In this document: positions 29,020 to 39,472 of the stretch, one piece after another
Layout of the letters: every line of letters starts with the position of its first letter
How positions within the stretch are numbered: the stretch's first letter is position 1
From: an uncultured Burkholderiales bacterium
GTDB lineage: Bacteria; Pseudomonadota; Gammaproteobacteria; Burkholderiales; Burkholderiaceae_C
Assembly (NCBI GenBank): GCA_903844385.1
Contig: CAIMTJ010000018.1
Span: 124,001 to 188,000 of the forward strand
Length of the DNA stretch: 64,000 nucleotides
Direction of reading: 5' to 3'
Made by a program: the position numbers and the translations under genes
The notes under the pieces: model-generated
Databases searched by the model: none
Told to the model about the DNA's origin: nothing
The model's input: the letters and a program-made list of their open reading frames with translations, nothing else

Positions 29020-30197
29020 AGCGGCTGGATGTCAAAGACTTGGCGCAAATAGGCCAGGTATTTTTCATCGGTGCACATGTTCTTGGACGGGGTGTCGGAG
29101 AGCTTGGCCACGGGTTGGCCGTTGCACTCGACCATTTTGATCACGATTTGCAAGGGCTCGTAGCCCAGGTCATTGGTCAAATTGGTGCCAATGCCAAAAG
29201 CGAGTTGGCAGCGACCATTGAACTGCTGATAGAGCTCAATGGTTTTGGGAACGGTGAGTCCGTCGCTGAAAATCAAAATCTTGGTCTTGGGGTCCACGCG
29301 CATGGCCTTGTAGTGCGCGATCATGCGCTCGCCCCATGCAAACGGGTCGCCCGAGTCATGCCGCGCGCCATCAAAGAGCTTACAAAAATACAAATCAAAA
29401 TCTCTCAAAAACGGCTCGATGCCGTACACGTCCGAGAGTGCGATGCCCAAGTCCCCGCGGTACTCGCGCGCCCAAGACTCAAAACCAAACACCTGCGAGT
29501 CGCGTAAACGTGGCCCCAAGGACTGGCAGGCTTGCAAATACTCATGGGCCATGGTGCCCAGTGGGGTGAGTCCGAGGGTCATGGCAAAGTAGACGTTGCT
29601 CGTGCCAGCGAGTTGACCCAGCGCACCCGTGCCGAGCTTGGCACTCAAGACCCGCAGCACCTCTTCTTGCCAGGGCTTGGAGAAACGCCTCCTTGTGCCG
29701 TAGTCGGCGATTTTGAGGTCACCCAAGTTGGCGTTTTGAAGTTGTTCGATCTTGACGTCCAAGCGGGCACGTCCTTGGAGGAAATCGGGCACCGGATAGA
29801 GATCTTTGAAGGCCACTTCGTTGACGATGGCCAGCACCGGGATTTCAAACAAAATGGTGTGTAACCATGGCCCCTTAATCACGATCTCCAAATCGCCCGA
29901 TTCAGAGCAGTCCACATCAATGTACTTTTCATTGAGTTTAAAGAGGGCCAAAAAATCAATAAAGTCACTCTTCATGAAACGCAAGGTGGCGAGCCATTTG
30001 AGCTCTTTTTCGGTGAAGCTCAAAGCGCACAAGGACTTGATTTCTTGGCGAATGTCCGCGGCCAAATGACCGAGCTTGGCGCTTGCATTGCGGCACTTGA
30101 AGCGGTACTGCACTTGCGCGCCGGGGAACTGATGCAAGACCGCTTGCATCATCGTGAACTTGTACAAGTCAGTGTCCAATAGACTGGTGATGATCAT
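29016..30197 (-). CDS. pncB: Nicotinate phosphoribosyltransferase PncB
   Basis: PncB converts nicotinate and PRPP to nicotinate mononucleotide in the NAD salvage pathway. The 393-residue product has the family start [20 protein letters not shown], the block [18 protein letters not shown], the EFGTRR-like [17 protein letters not shown], and [20 protein letters not shown] followed by HEYLQ, in which a conserved His lies. The [18 protein letters not shown] segment and the [15 protein letters not shown] block complete the active site. The length matches bacterial PncB. It lies upstream of nhaD with overlapping stop and start. Confidence 0.94.
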   Translation of the reverse strand: MIITSLLDTDLYKFTMMQAVLHQFPGAQVQYRFKCRNASAKLGHLAADIRQEIKSLCALSFTEKELKWLATLRFMKSDFIDFLALFKLNEKYIDVDCSESGDLEIVIKGPWLHTILFEIPVLAIVNEVAFKDLYPVPDFLQGRARLDVKIEQLQNANLGDLKIADYGTRRRFSKPWQEEVLRVLSAKLGTGALGQLAGTSNVYFAMTLGLTPLGTMAHEYLQACQSLGPRLRDSQVFGFESWAREYRGDLGIALSDVYGIEPFLRDFDLYFCKLFDGARHDSGDPFAWGERMIAHYKAMRVDPKTKILIFSDGLTVPKTIELYQQFNGRCQLAFGIGTNLTNDLGYEPLQIVIKMVECNGQPVAKLSDTPSKNMCTDEKYLAYLRQVFDIQPL

Positions 30198-30231
30198 GGT
30201 GGTGTTTAAAAAAATGTTCTCTAAGCTTGGG

Positions 30232-31044
30232 CTAGATGGAATTGGCCTGCTGGCCAGGCTTGCTCAACCACTGGGTAAAGTTGTTCACCGACTCTCGCGG
30301 TGTGACAAAGTCGTTGACGCTGGCTGCTGGGTCGGCATAGCCCAAGCACATGCCGCACATGAGCATCTCTTGGTCTTCATTGGCGCCGATGAGGGGCATC
30401 ACCACGCTGGCAAAGGGCAGCCACGCGGCTTGTGGACAGGTGTCGAGCCCACGGGCTTTGGCTGCGAGCATGATGTTTTGCATGAACATCCCCAGGTCCA
30501 ACATCGAGCCACGCTCGAGCGCGCGCGACAGGGTGAACATGAGTCCCACGGGGGCGCCAAAGAAAGAGAAATTGGCCTGGTGTTGTCGGTGCATTTTTTC
30601 TTTTTCTCCCCGCAAGATGCCCAGCTTGTCATACAAGCCCCATCCATTGTCGCGTCTTCGTTGCAAGTAGGGCTCAACCCAAACGCTGGGGTAATAGGGA
30701 TAGGGGGCGCTCAATGGGATCGATGCACTGTGAGATGCGCTGCTAGACGGGCTACTGCTTGGGGCCTTGGGCTCGAGCGACTGATCATGGCAGCGGATGA
30801 CGTCATGGCTGACTTGCCTGAGCGCCTCGCCCATCAACACATAGACCTTCCAGGGCTGAATGTTCGAGCCCGAAGGCGCACGGGCCGCAATTTGCAAGAT
30901 GTCCGCCACCATGCCCTGGGAGACACTTTGCGGCAAGAAGGCACGCACGGAATGCCGAGCTGCAATCAGGTGATCAACATCATTCGACAGGGACTGCGCC
31001 GTGCCGTCTTGTGTGGGCTCCATGTGCACACTGTCGTCAGACAT
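30232..31044 (-). CDS. Nitroreductase family protein
   Basis: The ORF is open to 31176, but the residues before the ATG at 31044 ([14 protein letters not shown]) do not look like protein, so I start there, giving 270 residues. The FMN-binding wording [38 protein letters not shown], and [20 protein letters not shown] marks the NfsB/NfnB-like nitroreductase superfamily. An Ala/Ser/Pro-rich insertion lies around residue 100-120 ([19 protein letters not shown]). The physiological substrate is unknown; related enzymes use NAD(P)H to reduce nitroaromatics or quinones. It is 34 bp upstream of pncB on the same strand. Confidence 0.88.
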   Translation of the reverse strand: MSDDSVHMEPTQDGTAQSLSNDVDHLIAARHSVRAFLPQSVSQGMVADILQIAARAPSGSNIQPWKVYVLMGEALRQVSHDVIRCHDQSLEPKAPSSSPSSSASHSASIPLSAPYPYYPSVWVEPYLQRRRDNGWGLYDKLGILRGEKEKMHRQHQANFSFFGAPVGLMFTLSRALERGSMLDLGMFMQNIMLAAKARGLDTCPQAAWLPFASVVMPLIGANEDQEMLMCGMCLGYADPAASVNDFVTPRESVNNFTQWLSKPGQQANSI

Positions 31045-31238
31045 GGGGCTCGAATGCGATTGGCTCAAAAAAAACCTCCCCTCAAGAGTTCTCAGCAACA
31101 CTGTTTGGCTTCGATACTTAGCAAGAATTCTTGGCAAGGCCGCCTTGCCACTGGGGTTCTCCCCTGAACGCCTCACCGTTCTAGACGATTATCACTCTAA
31201 AAGCAGCCAGCGCGGTGTCCCCTGAGTGGCCTCTAGAA

Positions 31239-32168
31239 CTAGAGGGACAGGTTTTGCCAGCGCTGCCAGTAAGCCCAGGCATGCCCAAACGTCTGGAGTT
31301 GGAGCCCAACGGTGTGCTCGATGGTGGGTCCATACCCCCCCGCCATCACAAATGCCAATGGGGTTTGACGCGCATGGGCCCAAGCAAAGACCCGCGCATC
31401 GCGCTCGGACAAGCCCTGCTCACTCAAGGCCAGACGCCCCAGGCGATCGTCAACATGGGGGTCGGCACCGGCCAGGTAGAACAACAAATCAAAAGGCGCA
31501 TGGCGCTCCAGCTGCCCCAGGGCGACGTCCAGCTCTGCCAAGTAGACTTCATCACTGCACGCATCGGGCAATTCGATATCGAGGTCACTGGTCTCTTTGC
31601 GAAAGGGAAAGTTTTTGGCGCCGTGCATGGAGAGCGTGAACACACTGGGATCGTCCTTGAAGATGGCTGCACTGCCATTGCCTTGGTGCACATCCAAGTC
31701 AATGATGGCGACTCGAAAACGCTTGGCCCCACGGCGTTGGGCCTCGACAGCCATCAAGCGTGCGGCCACGGCCACATCATTGAACACACAAAACCCCCCG
31801 CCGCGTTCACGCAAAGCGTGGTGGGTGCCGCCGGCCATGTTGCCACTCAGACCCTCCAGGCTGGCGCATCGCGCCGCCATGATGGTCGCGCCCACCGAAC
31901 ACAAGGCACGCTCGACCATGCCTGTCGACCAGGGAAAACCAATTTCACGTTGATGCGCAGCCCCCAAGTTGCCCCCCATGACCGCTTGGATGTAATCGGT
32001 GTCATGAACCAAGGCGAGTTCACCCAGCGTTGCCGGATGGGACTGCACTTGCTCAATTTGCGGCCAACGCTGCGCCAGGCTCGATTGCAACAACGCGTAC
32101 TTCCCCATCGGGAAGCGGTGACCGGGGGGCAATGACTGCAAATGGCTCGCCGCATAAAAAACCTTCAT
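31239..32168 (-). CDS. Histone deacetylase-family hydrolase
   Basis: The 309-residue protein belongs to the arginase/deacetylase superfamily, which in bacteria includes acetoin-utilisation proteins and acetylpolyamine amidohydrolases. Zinc and catalytic blocks are visible: AGGTHHALRERGGGFCVFND (His-His pair), VAIIDLDVHQGNGSAAIF (metal Asp and His), LLFYLAGADPHVDD (second metal Asp) and VMAGGYGPTI near the end. The start KVFYAASHLQSLPPGHRFPM is typical of the class IV-like bacterial group. The substrate is unknown. It stands alone on this strand, with the divergent phaP upstream. Confidence 0.88.
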   Translation of the reverse strand: MKVFYAASHLQSLPPGHRFPMGKYALLQSSLAQRWPQIEQVQSHPATLGELALVHDTDYIQAVMGGNLGAAHQREIGFPWSTGMVERALCSVGATIMAARCASLEGLSGNMAGGTHHALRERGGGFCVFNDVAVAARLMAVEAQRRGAKRFRVAIIDLDVHQGNGSAAIFKDDPSVFTLSMHGAKNFPFRKETSDLDIELPDACSDEVYLAELDVALGQLERHAPFDLLFYLAGADPHVDDRLGRLALSEQGLSERDARVFAWAHARQTPLAFVMAGGYGPTIEHTVGLQLQTFGHAWAYWQRWQNLSL

Positions 32169-32283
32169 CTGCGCTTCATCCCTGAGATCTCCAAGCGGAA
32201 AAAAATATCCTGAGCGGCTCTGAGGCCCTTCGAGCTTTTTTAGAGAAGCACCTCTAATCTGATGTCCGGGCAGGCCAAAACCC

Positions 32284-32311
32284 TTGTTTTACCCGGTCCA
32301 AGCCCTATACT
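32284..32311 (+). promoter_or_regulatory. Candidate sigma-70 promoter of phaP
   Basis: TTGTTT (32284-32289) and TATACT (32306-32311) are separated by 16 bp, about 80 bp before the phaP start. The expected transcription start is near 32318. Confidence 0.5.
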
Positions 32312-32320
32312 TTGTTCATG

Positions 32321-32330
32321 TTGCAGTGCA
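32321..32330 (+). promoter_or_regulatory. Candidate PhaR operator at the phaP start site
   Basis: TTGCAGTGCA, a TGCA-rich dyad, lies directly at the expected phaP transcription start, with a further ATTGCAC at 32348-32354. PhaR proteins bind TGCA-containing dyads at phasin promoters, and phaR is present in the window. The assignment is inference from position and motif type. Confidence 0.35.
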
Positions 32331-32389
32331 TCAAATATGTTTGAATCATTGCACAGTTCGAAACTTAATCATCTCACAGGAGTATCACG

Positions 32390-32947
32390 ATGTTAACTGT
32401 TGATCAAATCACCTCTGCACACAAAAACAACCTCGACGTTTTCTTTGGCATGTCAGAAAAAGCCTTTGCTGGCGTCGAAAAATTGGTCGAACTCAATTTG
32501 GCTGCCGCCAAAAGCGCCATCAGCGAGAGCGTTCACCAAGCCCACACCCTGGTCTCCATCAAAGATCCCCAGGACCTCTCCACTTTGTCCACCACCATGG
32601 TGCAACCCATGGCAGAAAAAGCCGTCGCCTATGGCCGTCATGTGTACGAAATTGCTTCGAGCACCAGTGCTGACATTGGCAAGACCATCGAGGCCCAAGC
32701 GGCTGAAGCCCAACACGGCGTGATGAGCTTCATTGATGCGTCCACCAAAAATGCACCCAATGGCACTGAAGCCTTTGTGGCCATGTTCAAAAGCGCCATG
32801 ACTGCGGGTCAAAACGCAGTGGAGACCATGCAAAAAGCGGTCAAACAAGTGAGCGAGACGGCTGAAGCCAATCTCCAAGCGGTTGCCGCCACCACCATGT
32901 CCAACGCACAAGTGGCCACCAAAGCCGCCAGCAAAAAACGCGCTTGA
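32390..32947 (+). CDS. phaP: Phasin family protein PhaP
   Basis: Phasins coat polyhydroxyalkanoate granules and control their size and number. The 185-residue product is small, helical, Ala- and Lys-rich and free of Trp and Cys, as the family requires. The phasin domain covers roughly residues 5-115 ([40 protein letters not shown], then [20 protein letters not shown]), and the protein ends in an Ala/Lys-rich tail ([10 protein letters not shown]). An AGGAG lies 8 nt upstream of the ATG. Probable control is by PhaR through the TGCA site at the promoter. A strong intrinsic terminator follows, so it is monocistronic. Confidence 0.92.
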   Translation: MLTVDQITSAHKNNLDVFFGMSEKAFAGVEKLVELNLAAAKSAISESVHQAHTLVSIKDPQDLSTLSTTMVQPMAEKAVAYGRHVYEIASSTSADIGKTIEAQAAEAQHGVMSFIDASTKNAPNGTEAFVAMFKSAMTAGQNAVETMQKAVKQVSETAEANLQAVAATTMSNAQVATKAASKKRA

Positions 32948-33012
32948 TCGCACCCCAAGTCGTTTTGAGCTCTGAGGGGGTTTGCCCCTGAATTCTCTTC
33001 AATCCGGCTCAG

Positions 33013-33042
33013 GCCCATTTGCTCATGCAAATGGGCTTTTTT
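33013..33042 (+). terminator. Intrinsic terminator of phaP
   Basis: A perfect 10-bp stem (GCCCATTTGC with GCAAATGGGC) closes a 4-nt loop and is followed by six T residues, 65 bp after the phaP stop. Confidence 0.9.
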
Positions 33043-33124
33043 CATGGCGCCAACGCATCTTAAGGGGCGCTCTCGCAGCAGGCAGCGTTCAGCTTGATCG
33101 CCACTTCTGGGGCCGCAGTAGTCA

Positions 33125-34183
33125 TCAGCGTGGTTCGAGTAGCGACTTCAATTGTGGCAGCATGGCCTTCATGGCCGCTCGACCTGCTTCAATGGAGCGT
33201 TTTCTCTCGTTGAAAGCGGCCGACCCCACCCCTGTGAGCTGGGGCTTGACCACCAAGTCGGCATCTTTGAGCTCAAAATCATTGATGCTTTTACTCATGA
33301 TGCTGAAGGTTTGTAACAAAATTTGCAGCATACCGTCGGCCTTATTGCCCTCAGGGGGAGAGGAGATGTCCACCGCCAGCACCACATCGGCGCCCATTTG
33401 TCTGGCAAAGCGCACTGGAACGGGCGAGACCAGACCGCCATCCACATACTCGCGCTCACCAATCTTGACGGGCGGAAAGACAGCAGGCACGGAGCTGGAT
33501 GCGCGCACCGCCGTGGCCACATCGCCACGTTGGAACAAAATGGCCAAGCCTGAATGCAAATCGGTGGCCACCACGCCCAAGGGAATTTTCATGTCCTCGA
33601 TTTTTTTGATGCTGAGCTGCTGATCGATGTACTTGGTCAGGGCATCGCCTCGCATGACGCCACGCGAGACCAAAGGCACAGTCCAATCGGTGAGCATGGA
33701 CTCGTCCATGACCTCGGAGATGCGCTGCAACTGTGCCGATGTCTTACCGCTGGCGTAAAAAGCCGCCACGACACTCCCGGCCGATGTGCCCACAATCAAC
33801 TGTGGCTTGATACCGGCTTCTTCGAGCACTTCAATCACGCCGACATGGGCAAATCCTCGGGCGGCTCCACCCCCCAAGGCCAGCCCCAAGCGAATGGGCT
33901 TTTTCAAGACCGCTGGAGAGGTTTTGCTCGTTGAGAGCTCCGGGGTGGCAGCGGAACTGCCCACCCCAGCGCCATCGGGCGCGAGCGTGGCCACACGGGT
34001 ATTGCGCGGGCCGACACCCAACTCCTCCTTGAGTGGCGATTGTGGCGTGGAGCACGCCACCAAGAGTAGGCTCACGAAGCCTAAAGTCAGGGGGCCAAGT
34101 GCCGTGCGCTTTGACGGCCAACAAGGGCTGAGCGCGCGACCCACGATTTCTGAAAGACGGACAGACACCAGCATGAAGACCAT
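33125..34183 (-). CDS. Patatin-like phospholipase, probable lipoprotein
   Basis: The 352-residue product has the patatin catalytic pieces: oxyanion loop LGLALGGGAARGFAHVGVIE, nucleophile elbow GTSAG (LIVGTSAGSVVAAFYASG), and the catalytic Asp in YVDGGLVSPVPV. It resembles the RssA/YchK-type bacterial group. The N-terminus has a hydrophobic stretch ending in a lipobox-like LLLVACSTPQ near residue 44, so a membrane-anchored lipoprotein facing the periplasm is likely. The leader before it is long for a signal peptide, and the true start may be further in (ATG at 34174, for example). It is divergent from dnaG and converges with phaP. Confidence 0.88.
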   Translation of the reverse strand: MVFMLVSVRLSEIVGRALSPCWPSKRTALGPLTLGFVSLLLVACSTPQSPLKEELGVGPRNTRVATLAPDGAGVGSSAATPELSTSKTSPAVLKKPIRLGLALGGGAARGFAHVGVIEVLEEAGIKPQLIVGTSAGSVVAAFYASGKTSAQLQRISEVMDESMLTDWTVPLVSRGVMRGDALTKYIDQQLSIKKIEDMKIPLGVVATDLHSGLAILFQRGDVATAVRASSSVPAVFPPVKIGEREYVDGGLVSPVPVRFARQMGADVVLAVDISSPPEGNKADGMLQILLQTFSIMSKSINDFELKDADLVVKPQLTGVGSAAFNERKRSIEAGRAAMKAMLPQLKSLLEPR

Positions 34184-34504
34184 TCAAAAAAAGTGCTCTT
34201 ATTGTGATCAAAAAAGGTCAAGAGAGCATCAACACAAAAGACAAGAGGTCTACTTGACCTTTTCACGTGCGCCCATTATCTCCGAGACGAGAAAAGCCTT
34301 ATAAAAAAGGAAAACCCAAGGGCCTCACCAAAGCCACCCGTCTTTTCTCCTTCTTAACCCCTCCAGAAAAAGCTCGCCTGCATGCCCCCCAGTCAGGCAC
34401 TTGCGCCGCGGGGTTGGTCAACGCTGCCAGGGGGCAAAAAACACAGTGCCGGCGAAGCACCTGGGCAAAGCGCCTAAAATCCCACCAAGTCTTCAAACGC
34501 CTTC
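34184..34504. other. Divergent spacer between patatin gene and dnaG
   Basis: No gene is supported here; small frames are composition artefacts. It holds an 11-bp perfect inverted repeat (AAAAGGTCAAG at 34212-34222, CTTGACCTTTT at 34253-34263). A possible promoter toward dnaG overlaps its right arm: TTGACC at 34254-34259, a 17-bp spacer, and TATCTC at 34277-34282. rpsU, which precedes dnaG in many proteobacteria, is not present. Confidence 0.45.
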
Positions 34505-36430
34505 ATGTCCATCCCCCAAACCTTCATTGACGATCTCTTGAGCCGCGCAGACATCGTGGAGGTGATCTCACGCCATGTGCCCTTGAAAAAAGCGGGCGCC
34601 AACTATGTCGGTCTGTGCCCTTTTCACAATGAGAAATCACCTTCGTTTTCGGTGAGCCCTGTCAAACAGTTTTTCCACTGCTTTGGATGCGGCAAAAGTG
34701 GCAATGCACTGGGCTTTCTGATGGAGCACAGCGGCACGCATTTTGTCGATGCCGTTCAAGACTTGGCGCAAAGTTTCGGCATGGCCATGCCGATGACTCA
34801 ATTTTCCCCACAAGAGCAAGAGCAAGCGGTGGCCAAGCGGCGCAAACAAAGCAGCTTGATTGACCTCTTGGAGTCAGCCGCTGGGGCCTACCGCCAACAC
34901 CTCAAAGAATCCCCCAAGGCCATCGCCTATCTCAAACAACGCGGCCTCTCGGGCGAGATCGCCAAGGCCTATGGGCTGGGCTACGCCAAGGACGAATGGA
35001 CACAACTCGCTCAGGTCTTTGACGACTACCAAGACCCCAGGCTCGTGGAATCGAGCCTGGTGATCGACCACCAAGAGGACCCGCAAAGTCAAAAGCGCTA
35101 CGATCGTTTTCGCGATCGCATCATGTTTCCCATTCGCAACATCAAAGGCGAGTGCATCGGTTTTGGGGGGCGAGTGCTCGGTGCGGGGACCCCGAAGTAC
35201 CTCAACTCATCGGAGACCCCAGTCTTTAGCAAGGGGCGCGAGCTCTATGGCCTCTTTGAGGCACGCCAAGCCATCAAGGAAGCGGCCTACGCCATCGTGA
35301 CCGAAGGTTACATGGACGTGGTGGCCTTGGCGCAACTGGGATTTCCTCAAACCGTGGCCACCTTGGGAACGGCGTGCACGAGTGAGCACGTGCAAAAACT
35401 GTTTCGCCACACCGACACCATTGTCTTTAGCTTTGATGGGGATGGCGCCGGGCGGCGCGCGGCCAAGAAAGCCTTGGACGTGTCCTTGCCCTTTGCCAAG
35501 GACACGAGAAGCCTGAAGTTTTTATTTCTACCGCCCGAACACGACCCAGACAGTTTCGTGCGCGAGCAAGGCGTTGATGCGTTTTCTCGCATGATTGCCA
35601 GTGCCACACCACTGAGTCAATTCTTGGTGGAACAAGCCAGGCTTGGCTGTGAGCTCGCCAGCGCTGAGGGTCGCTCCTTGCTCGCTTCCCAGGCGTTTCC
35701 CCTGTGGAGCGCCTTGCCTGAGGGCGTGCTTAAAGCCCAAATTTTGAGTGATATTGCCGCCTTGGTCAATCTCGGCCCCCATGAATTGCGCACCTTGTGG
35801 GCTCAACAATCGATGCCCTCCAGCGGATACACGGGCTCCTCAGGACCCGGCTCTCAACATAGCGCTGGCGCCCAAGGTTTTGGCAACTACACCAATGCCA
35901 ACGGGGTGTTTAAACGGGCATTCTCCAAAGGAGGTCAACGCAAAGGCTTCAAATCCGATGGCCCAGGTGTTGACCACAACACGGCGCCTCGGGGCTCGCT
36001 CAGGCACGCCCCCATGTCTCGGCAAGACCGGGCTGTGCAAATTTTGTTTCAATCCATGAGTGGCTGGGCCAGTTTAAGCGCCGAGGAGCAGCATCTCTTG
36101 TGCCACTTGCCCTCTCCTCACGGCGCAGCCTTCACTTGGTTAGACCAGCAACTCAATGAGCACGGCCTCATGAACTGGGCACAGTTGAGTGCACTGCCCA
36201 TGCCCAACAGTTGGGGCAATTGGCTACTGGGCTTGATTCAAAACATCTCCAGTGATTTGGAAACGGAGCCCAGCGAGCTCATCAGCATTCTCTTGGAACT
36301 TGAAAAAGCTGACCTTTCAGCCCAATTGAATCAAATGGCACCGTTGGTGGGCAATGACCCTCAAATTTATCAACAATTCAAAAGCCTGAGCGCGCGTTTT
36401 GCTTTACTAAAATCCAAAGTTTCAGTATAA
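34505..36430 (+). CDS. dnaG: DNA primase DnaG
   Basis: DnaG makes the RNA primers for replication. The 641-residue product starts with the CHC2 zinc finger, with C38, H41, C59 and C62 in [14 protein letters not shown] and [14 protein letters not shown]. The RNA polymerase core includes [20 protein letters not shown] and the TOPRIM motifs [16 protein letters not shown] near residue 268 and [17 protein letters not shown] near residue 310. A Gly/Ser-rich linker (about 440-500) leads to the C-terminal DnaB-binding helical domain. It precedes rpoD, the usual macromolecular-synthesis order, and its stop codon overlaps the candidate rpoD promoter. Confidence 0.96.
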   Translation: MSIPQTFIDDLLSRADIVEVISRHVPLKKAGANYVGLCPFHNEKSPSFSVSPVKQFFHCFGCGKSGNALGFLMEHSGTHFVDAVQDLAQSFGMAMPMTQFSPQEQEQAVAKRRKQSSLIDLLESAAGAYRQHLKESPKAIAYLKQRGLSGEIAKAYGLGYAKDEWTQLAQVFDDYQDPRLVESSLVIDHQEDPQSQKRYDRFRDRIMFPIRNIKGECIGFGGRVLGAGTPKYLNSSETPVFSKGRELYGLFEARQAIKEAAYAIVTEGYMDVVALAQLGFPQTVATLGTACTSEHVQKLFRHTDTIVFSFDGDGAGRRAAKKALDVSLPFAKDTRSLKFLFLPPEHDPDSFVREQGVDAFSRMIASATPLSQFLVEQARLGCELASAEGRSLLASQAFPLWSALPEGVLKAQILSDIAALVNLGPHELRTLWAQQSMPSSGYTGSSGPGSQHSAGAQGFGNYTNANGVFKRAFSKGGQRKGFKSDGPGVDHNTAPRGSLRHAPMSRQDRAVQILFQSMSGWASLSAEEQHLLCHLPSPHGAAFTWLDQQLNEHGLMNWAQLSALPMPNSWGNWLLGLIQNISSDLETEPSELISILLELEKADLSAQLNQMAPLVGNDPQIYQQFKSLSARFALLKSKVSV

Positions 36431-36431
36431 T
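36403..36431 (+). promoter_or_regulatory. Candidate sigma-70 promoter for rpoD
   Basis: TTTACT (36403-36408), a 17-bp spacer and a perfect TATAAT (36426-36431) lie at the very end of dnaG; the -10 box overlaps the dnaG stop codon. It could give rpoD expression independent of dnaG. Confidence 0.5.
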
Positions 36432-36642
36432 CCATTTTAGCAAGTGCGACAGCAGCACCTCCGGGCCGGCCAAATTTGACGCTCAACGCGCATGGATCGC
36501 CACTCACCGCAAGGACTGCACACCAAATGTTCGCCCAAACACCTTGCGTTTGCCAATTTCCCCCGTTCAATTCCCCTTAATTTCATGCGTGAATGCCGCC
36601 TCCAAGGCGGTGGTCACTGCTACTGCTGTCGAGGATTACATC

Positions 36643-39417
36643 ATGCCGGATAAAAAATCAAGCGCCAAGGCTCTCATCAAACCCGCTTCCAAAGCGGCCA
36701 GCAAGACTGCCATCAAGCACGTGAAGTCAACCGCAGCCAAAGTGGTGTCCAAAACCGCAGTGAAACCGACCGCTAAACCGACCACCAAACCGACCACCAA
36801 ACCGACCGCGAAGTCCCCTGTGAAATCATCCGCCAAAGCGCCAGCACCGATGAAATCGCCCGTGAAGGTCGCCGCCAAACCCATCCCATCGAAACCTTCG
36901 GCCTCCAAACCGCCCGCCTCCAAGCCCCTACAGAAAGCAACCGTGCCCGTCTCTAAATCCAATTCCGCCTCCAAAGCACCTGTTGCCGCCAAATCCCCCG
37001 CCAAGCCAATAGCGCCCACCAAAGCAGTCGTGAAAGCCTCGAGCGCCAAGACCTTGACGTCGAAAGCGCCTGCTCCCGCCAAATCTACCGCGGCGACCAA
37101 AGTGGCCGCTAAACCGCTGACCAAACCGCTATCCCCAGCCAAGGCGGCCCCACCCACTAAAAAGCCTGTGGCAGCGACCAAGAGCGCCGCCCCATCGCCC
37201 AAGCCCGCCGTCAAAGAAACCGCTAAACCAGCCACAAAACCAGCCATTAAACCTGCTGCTACAGCACCGCACAAATCGACCCTTGCGGCGAAAACGCCAA
37301 GCTCGACAGCAGCAGCCAAAGCTCCCGTCAAAACAGTGGCAAAAACAGCGGCCAAGACAACCCCTGCCAAGACGGGTAAGCCCCAGGACGCCAAGTCCAA
37401 GCTTCCCGCGGCCAAGGACGTGGTGATCGAGGAAGAAATCGACATCGAAGCCGAGTTTGCCGAAGAAGGCGGTGCAAGCACTGGGGCTGAAAAAGTCAAG
37501 CCCCTGCGCATGAAAATCAGCAAGGCCAAAGAACGCGCCTTGATGAAGGAGTTTGGCCTGGATGAGACCGTGCTGTCTGAGGAAGACATTGCCAAGCGTC
37601 GCCAGCGCTTGAAGACCTTGATCAAACTGGGCAAGACCCGTGGGTATTTGACCCATGGCGAGATCTCTGACCACTTGCCTGACAAACTCGTTGACGCCGA
37701 AACGCTGGAGGTGGTGATCACCATGCTCAACGACATGGCCATTGCTGTGTTTGAGCAAACGCCCGATGCCGAGACACTTTTGATCAACAACACCGGGGCG
37801 ACCACCGCCACCGAGGAAGAAGCCGAAGAGGAGGCCGAGGCCGCCTTGTCGACCGTGGACTCCGAGTTTGGCCGCACCACCGATCCCGTTCGCATGTACA
37901 TGCGCGAGATGGGTACGGTCGAGCTCTTGACTCGTGAAGGCGAGATCGAAATTGCCAAACGCATTGAAGGCGGCTTGATGGCCATGATGGAGGCCATCAG
38001 CGCCTCGCCTGCCACCATTGCAGAGATATTGCGCTTGGCCGACGAAATTCGTGAAGACAAAATTGTCATCTCAACCGTGGTGGATGGTTTCAGCAACACC
38101 GATGAGGCCGATGACTACGTTGCCGAAGAGGACTTTGATGAATTTGATGAAGCCGACGACGATGATGGCAAAGGCGGCTCTAAAGCGTTGACCAAAAAAC
38201 TCGAAGAACTCAAACGCGAAGCCTTGCTGCGCTTTGATCGCATTGTCGGGTTATTTGAAAGCGTGCACAAAATCTACGACAAAGAAGGCTACGGCTCAGC
38301 GGCCTATCAGACTGCACAGCGCGCTTTGAGTGACGAGCTCATGACGATACGCTTCACGGCCAAAACCATTGAGAAGTTGTGCGACATGGTCCGTGCTCAA
38401 GTTGAGGATGTGCGCAAAAAAGAACGCCAACTTCGCCGCATCATTGTTGACAAATGCGGCATGCCGCAAGACACCTTTGTCAAAGACTTCCCACCCAATT
38501 TACTCAACTTGGACTGGGTGATCAAGCAATCGAGTGCCAATAAGAGCTGGTCCAACACCATGGCCAGAAACATCCCACCCATTCAAGAGCTGCAGCAAAA
38601 TTTGATGGATCTTCAGTCCAAAGTGGTGGTACCGCTTGGCGAGCTCAAAGACATCAACAAACGCATGAACGAAGGTGAGGCTTCATCGCGCAATGCCAAA
38701 AAGGAAATGATCGAAGCCAATCTGCGCTTGGTCATCTCGATTGCCAAAAAATACACCAACCGCGGCTTGCAATTCCTCGATCTGATCCAAGAAGGCAATA
38801 TCGGCCTCATGAAAGCCGTGGACAAGTTTGAATACCGTCGTGGCTACAAATTCTCCACCTATGCCACTTGGTGGATCCGCCAAGCCATCACGCGCTCCAT
38901 TGCTGATCAAGCCAGGACCATCCGTATTCCTGTTCACATGATCGAGACGATCAATAAGATGAACCGTATTTCTCGCCAGCACTTGCAAGAGTTTGGTTTT
39001 GAGCCCGACGCCAGCGTACTGGCTGAGAAAATGGAAATTCCCGAAGACAAGATTCGCAAGATCATGAAAATCGCCAAGGAGCCCATCTCCATGGAAACAC
39101 CCATCGGGGATGATGAGGACTCACACTTGGGGGACTTTATCGAAGACTCGGCCAACACCGCCCCGATCGAAGCGGCCATGCAAGCCGGCCTCAGAGATGT
39201 GGTCAAGGACATCTTGGACGGACTCACCCCACGCGAAGCAAAGGTGCTGCGCATGCGTTTTGGCATCGAGATGAGCACCGACCACACCTTGGAAGAGGTG
39301 GGCAAGCAGTTTGACGTGACGCGTGAGCGCATTCGTCAAATCGAGGCCAAAGCCTTGAGAAAACTCAAGCATCCCTCACGCAGCGATAAACTGCGCAGCT
39401 TCATCGACACGATCTAA
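36643..39417 (+). CDS. rpoD: RNA polymerase sigma factor RpoD with Lys/Ala/Pro-rich head
   Basis: RpoD is the primary sigma factor. I start at ATG 36643 ([11 protein letters not shown]), giving 924 residues; the frame is open to 36544. Residues 1 to about 265 form a low-complexity Lys/Ala/Pro/Thr extension resembling histone H1 tails. Region 1.1 follows near residue 285 ([20 protein letters not shown] in context), then region 1.2 ([20 protein letters not shown]), the nonconserved region, and region 2 ([20 protein letters not shown], then [15 protein letters not shown]). Region 3 and region 4 follow ([20 protein letters not shown], then [17 protein letters not shown]). E. coli RpoD has 613 residues, so the extra length lies in the head and the nonconserved region. 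Confidence 0.96.
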   Translation: MPDKKSSAKALIKPASKAASKTAIKHVKSTAAKVVSKTAVKPTAKPTTKPTTKPTAKSPVKSSAKAPAPMKSPVKVAAKPIPSKPSASKPPASKPLQKATVPVSKSNSASKAPVAAKSPAKPIAPTKAVVKASSAKTLTSKAPAPAKSTAATKVAAKPLTKPLSPAKAAPPTKKPVAATKSAAPSPKPAVKETAKPATKPAIKPAATAPHKSTLAAKTPSSTAAAKAPVKTVAKTAAKTTPAKTGKPQDAKSKLPAAKDVVIEEEIDIEAEFAEEGGASTGAEKVKPLRMKISKAKERALMKEFGLDETVLSEEDIAKRRQRLKTLIKLGKTRGYLTHGEISDHLPDKLVDAETLEVVITMLNDMAIAVFEQTPDAETLLINNTGATTATEEEAEEEAEAALSTVDSEFGRTTDPVRMYMREMGTVELLTREGEIEIAKRIEGGLMAMMEAISASPATIAEILRLADEIREDKIVISTVVDGFSNTDEADDYVAEEDFDEFDEADDDDGKGGSKALTKKLEELKREALLRFDRIVGLFESVHKIYDKEGYGSAAYQTAQRALSDELMTIRFTAKTIEKLCDMVRAQVEDVRKKERQLRRIIVDKCGMPQDTFVKDFPPNLLNLDWVIKQSSANKSWSNTMARNIPPIQELQQNLMDLQSKVVVPLGELKDINKRMNEGEASSRNAKKEMIEANLRLVISIAKKYTNRGLQFLDLIQEGNIGLMKAVDKFEYRRGYKFSTYATWWIRQAITRSIADQARTIRIPVHMIETINKMNRISRQHLQEFGFEPDASVLAEKMEIPEDKIRKIMKIAKEPISMETPIGDDEDSHLGDFIEDSANTAPIEAAMQAGLRDVVKDILDGLTPREAKVLRMRFGIEMSTDHTLEEVGKQFDVTRERIRQIEAKALRKLKHPSRSDKLRSFIDTI
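36762..36812 (+). repeat. 12-bp-period repeat in the rpoD head
   Basis: About four near-identical 12-bp units encode K-P-T-(A/T) tetrapeptides ([17 protein letters not shown]) within the low-complexity head of RpoD. The unit keeps the frame, so the number of copies can change without loss of function. Confidence 0.7.
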
Positions 39418-39438
39418 ATCGCCCAGTTGGGTGGGACT

Positions 39439-39472
39439 GATGACCCAAGCCTTGCTCTGAAGGCTAGTCATC
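39439..39472. terminator. Stem-loop at the rpoD / hemerythrin gene junction
   Basis: GATGAC and AGCC on the left pair with GGCT and GTCATC on the right, with short internal bulges and a 10-nt loop. The hairpin lies between the rpoD stop and the convergent hemerythrin gene and overlaps that gene's stop. No strong T-run follows. Confidence 0.45.

Noticed and set aside
32982-33623. Rightward 213-codon frame after phaP
   Set aside because: It starts inside the phaP terminator and runs antisense to the well-supported patatin gene.
36636-38099. Leftward 487-codon frame opposite rpoD, rich in Ala/Val/Gly
   Set aside because: It mirrors the Lys/Ala/Pro repeat of the rpoD head; biased composition leaves the opposite strand open without meaning.
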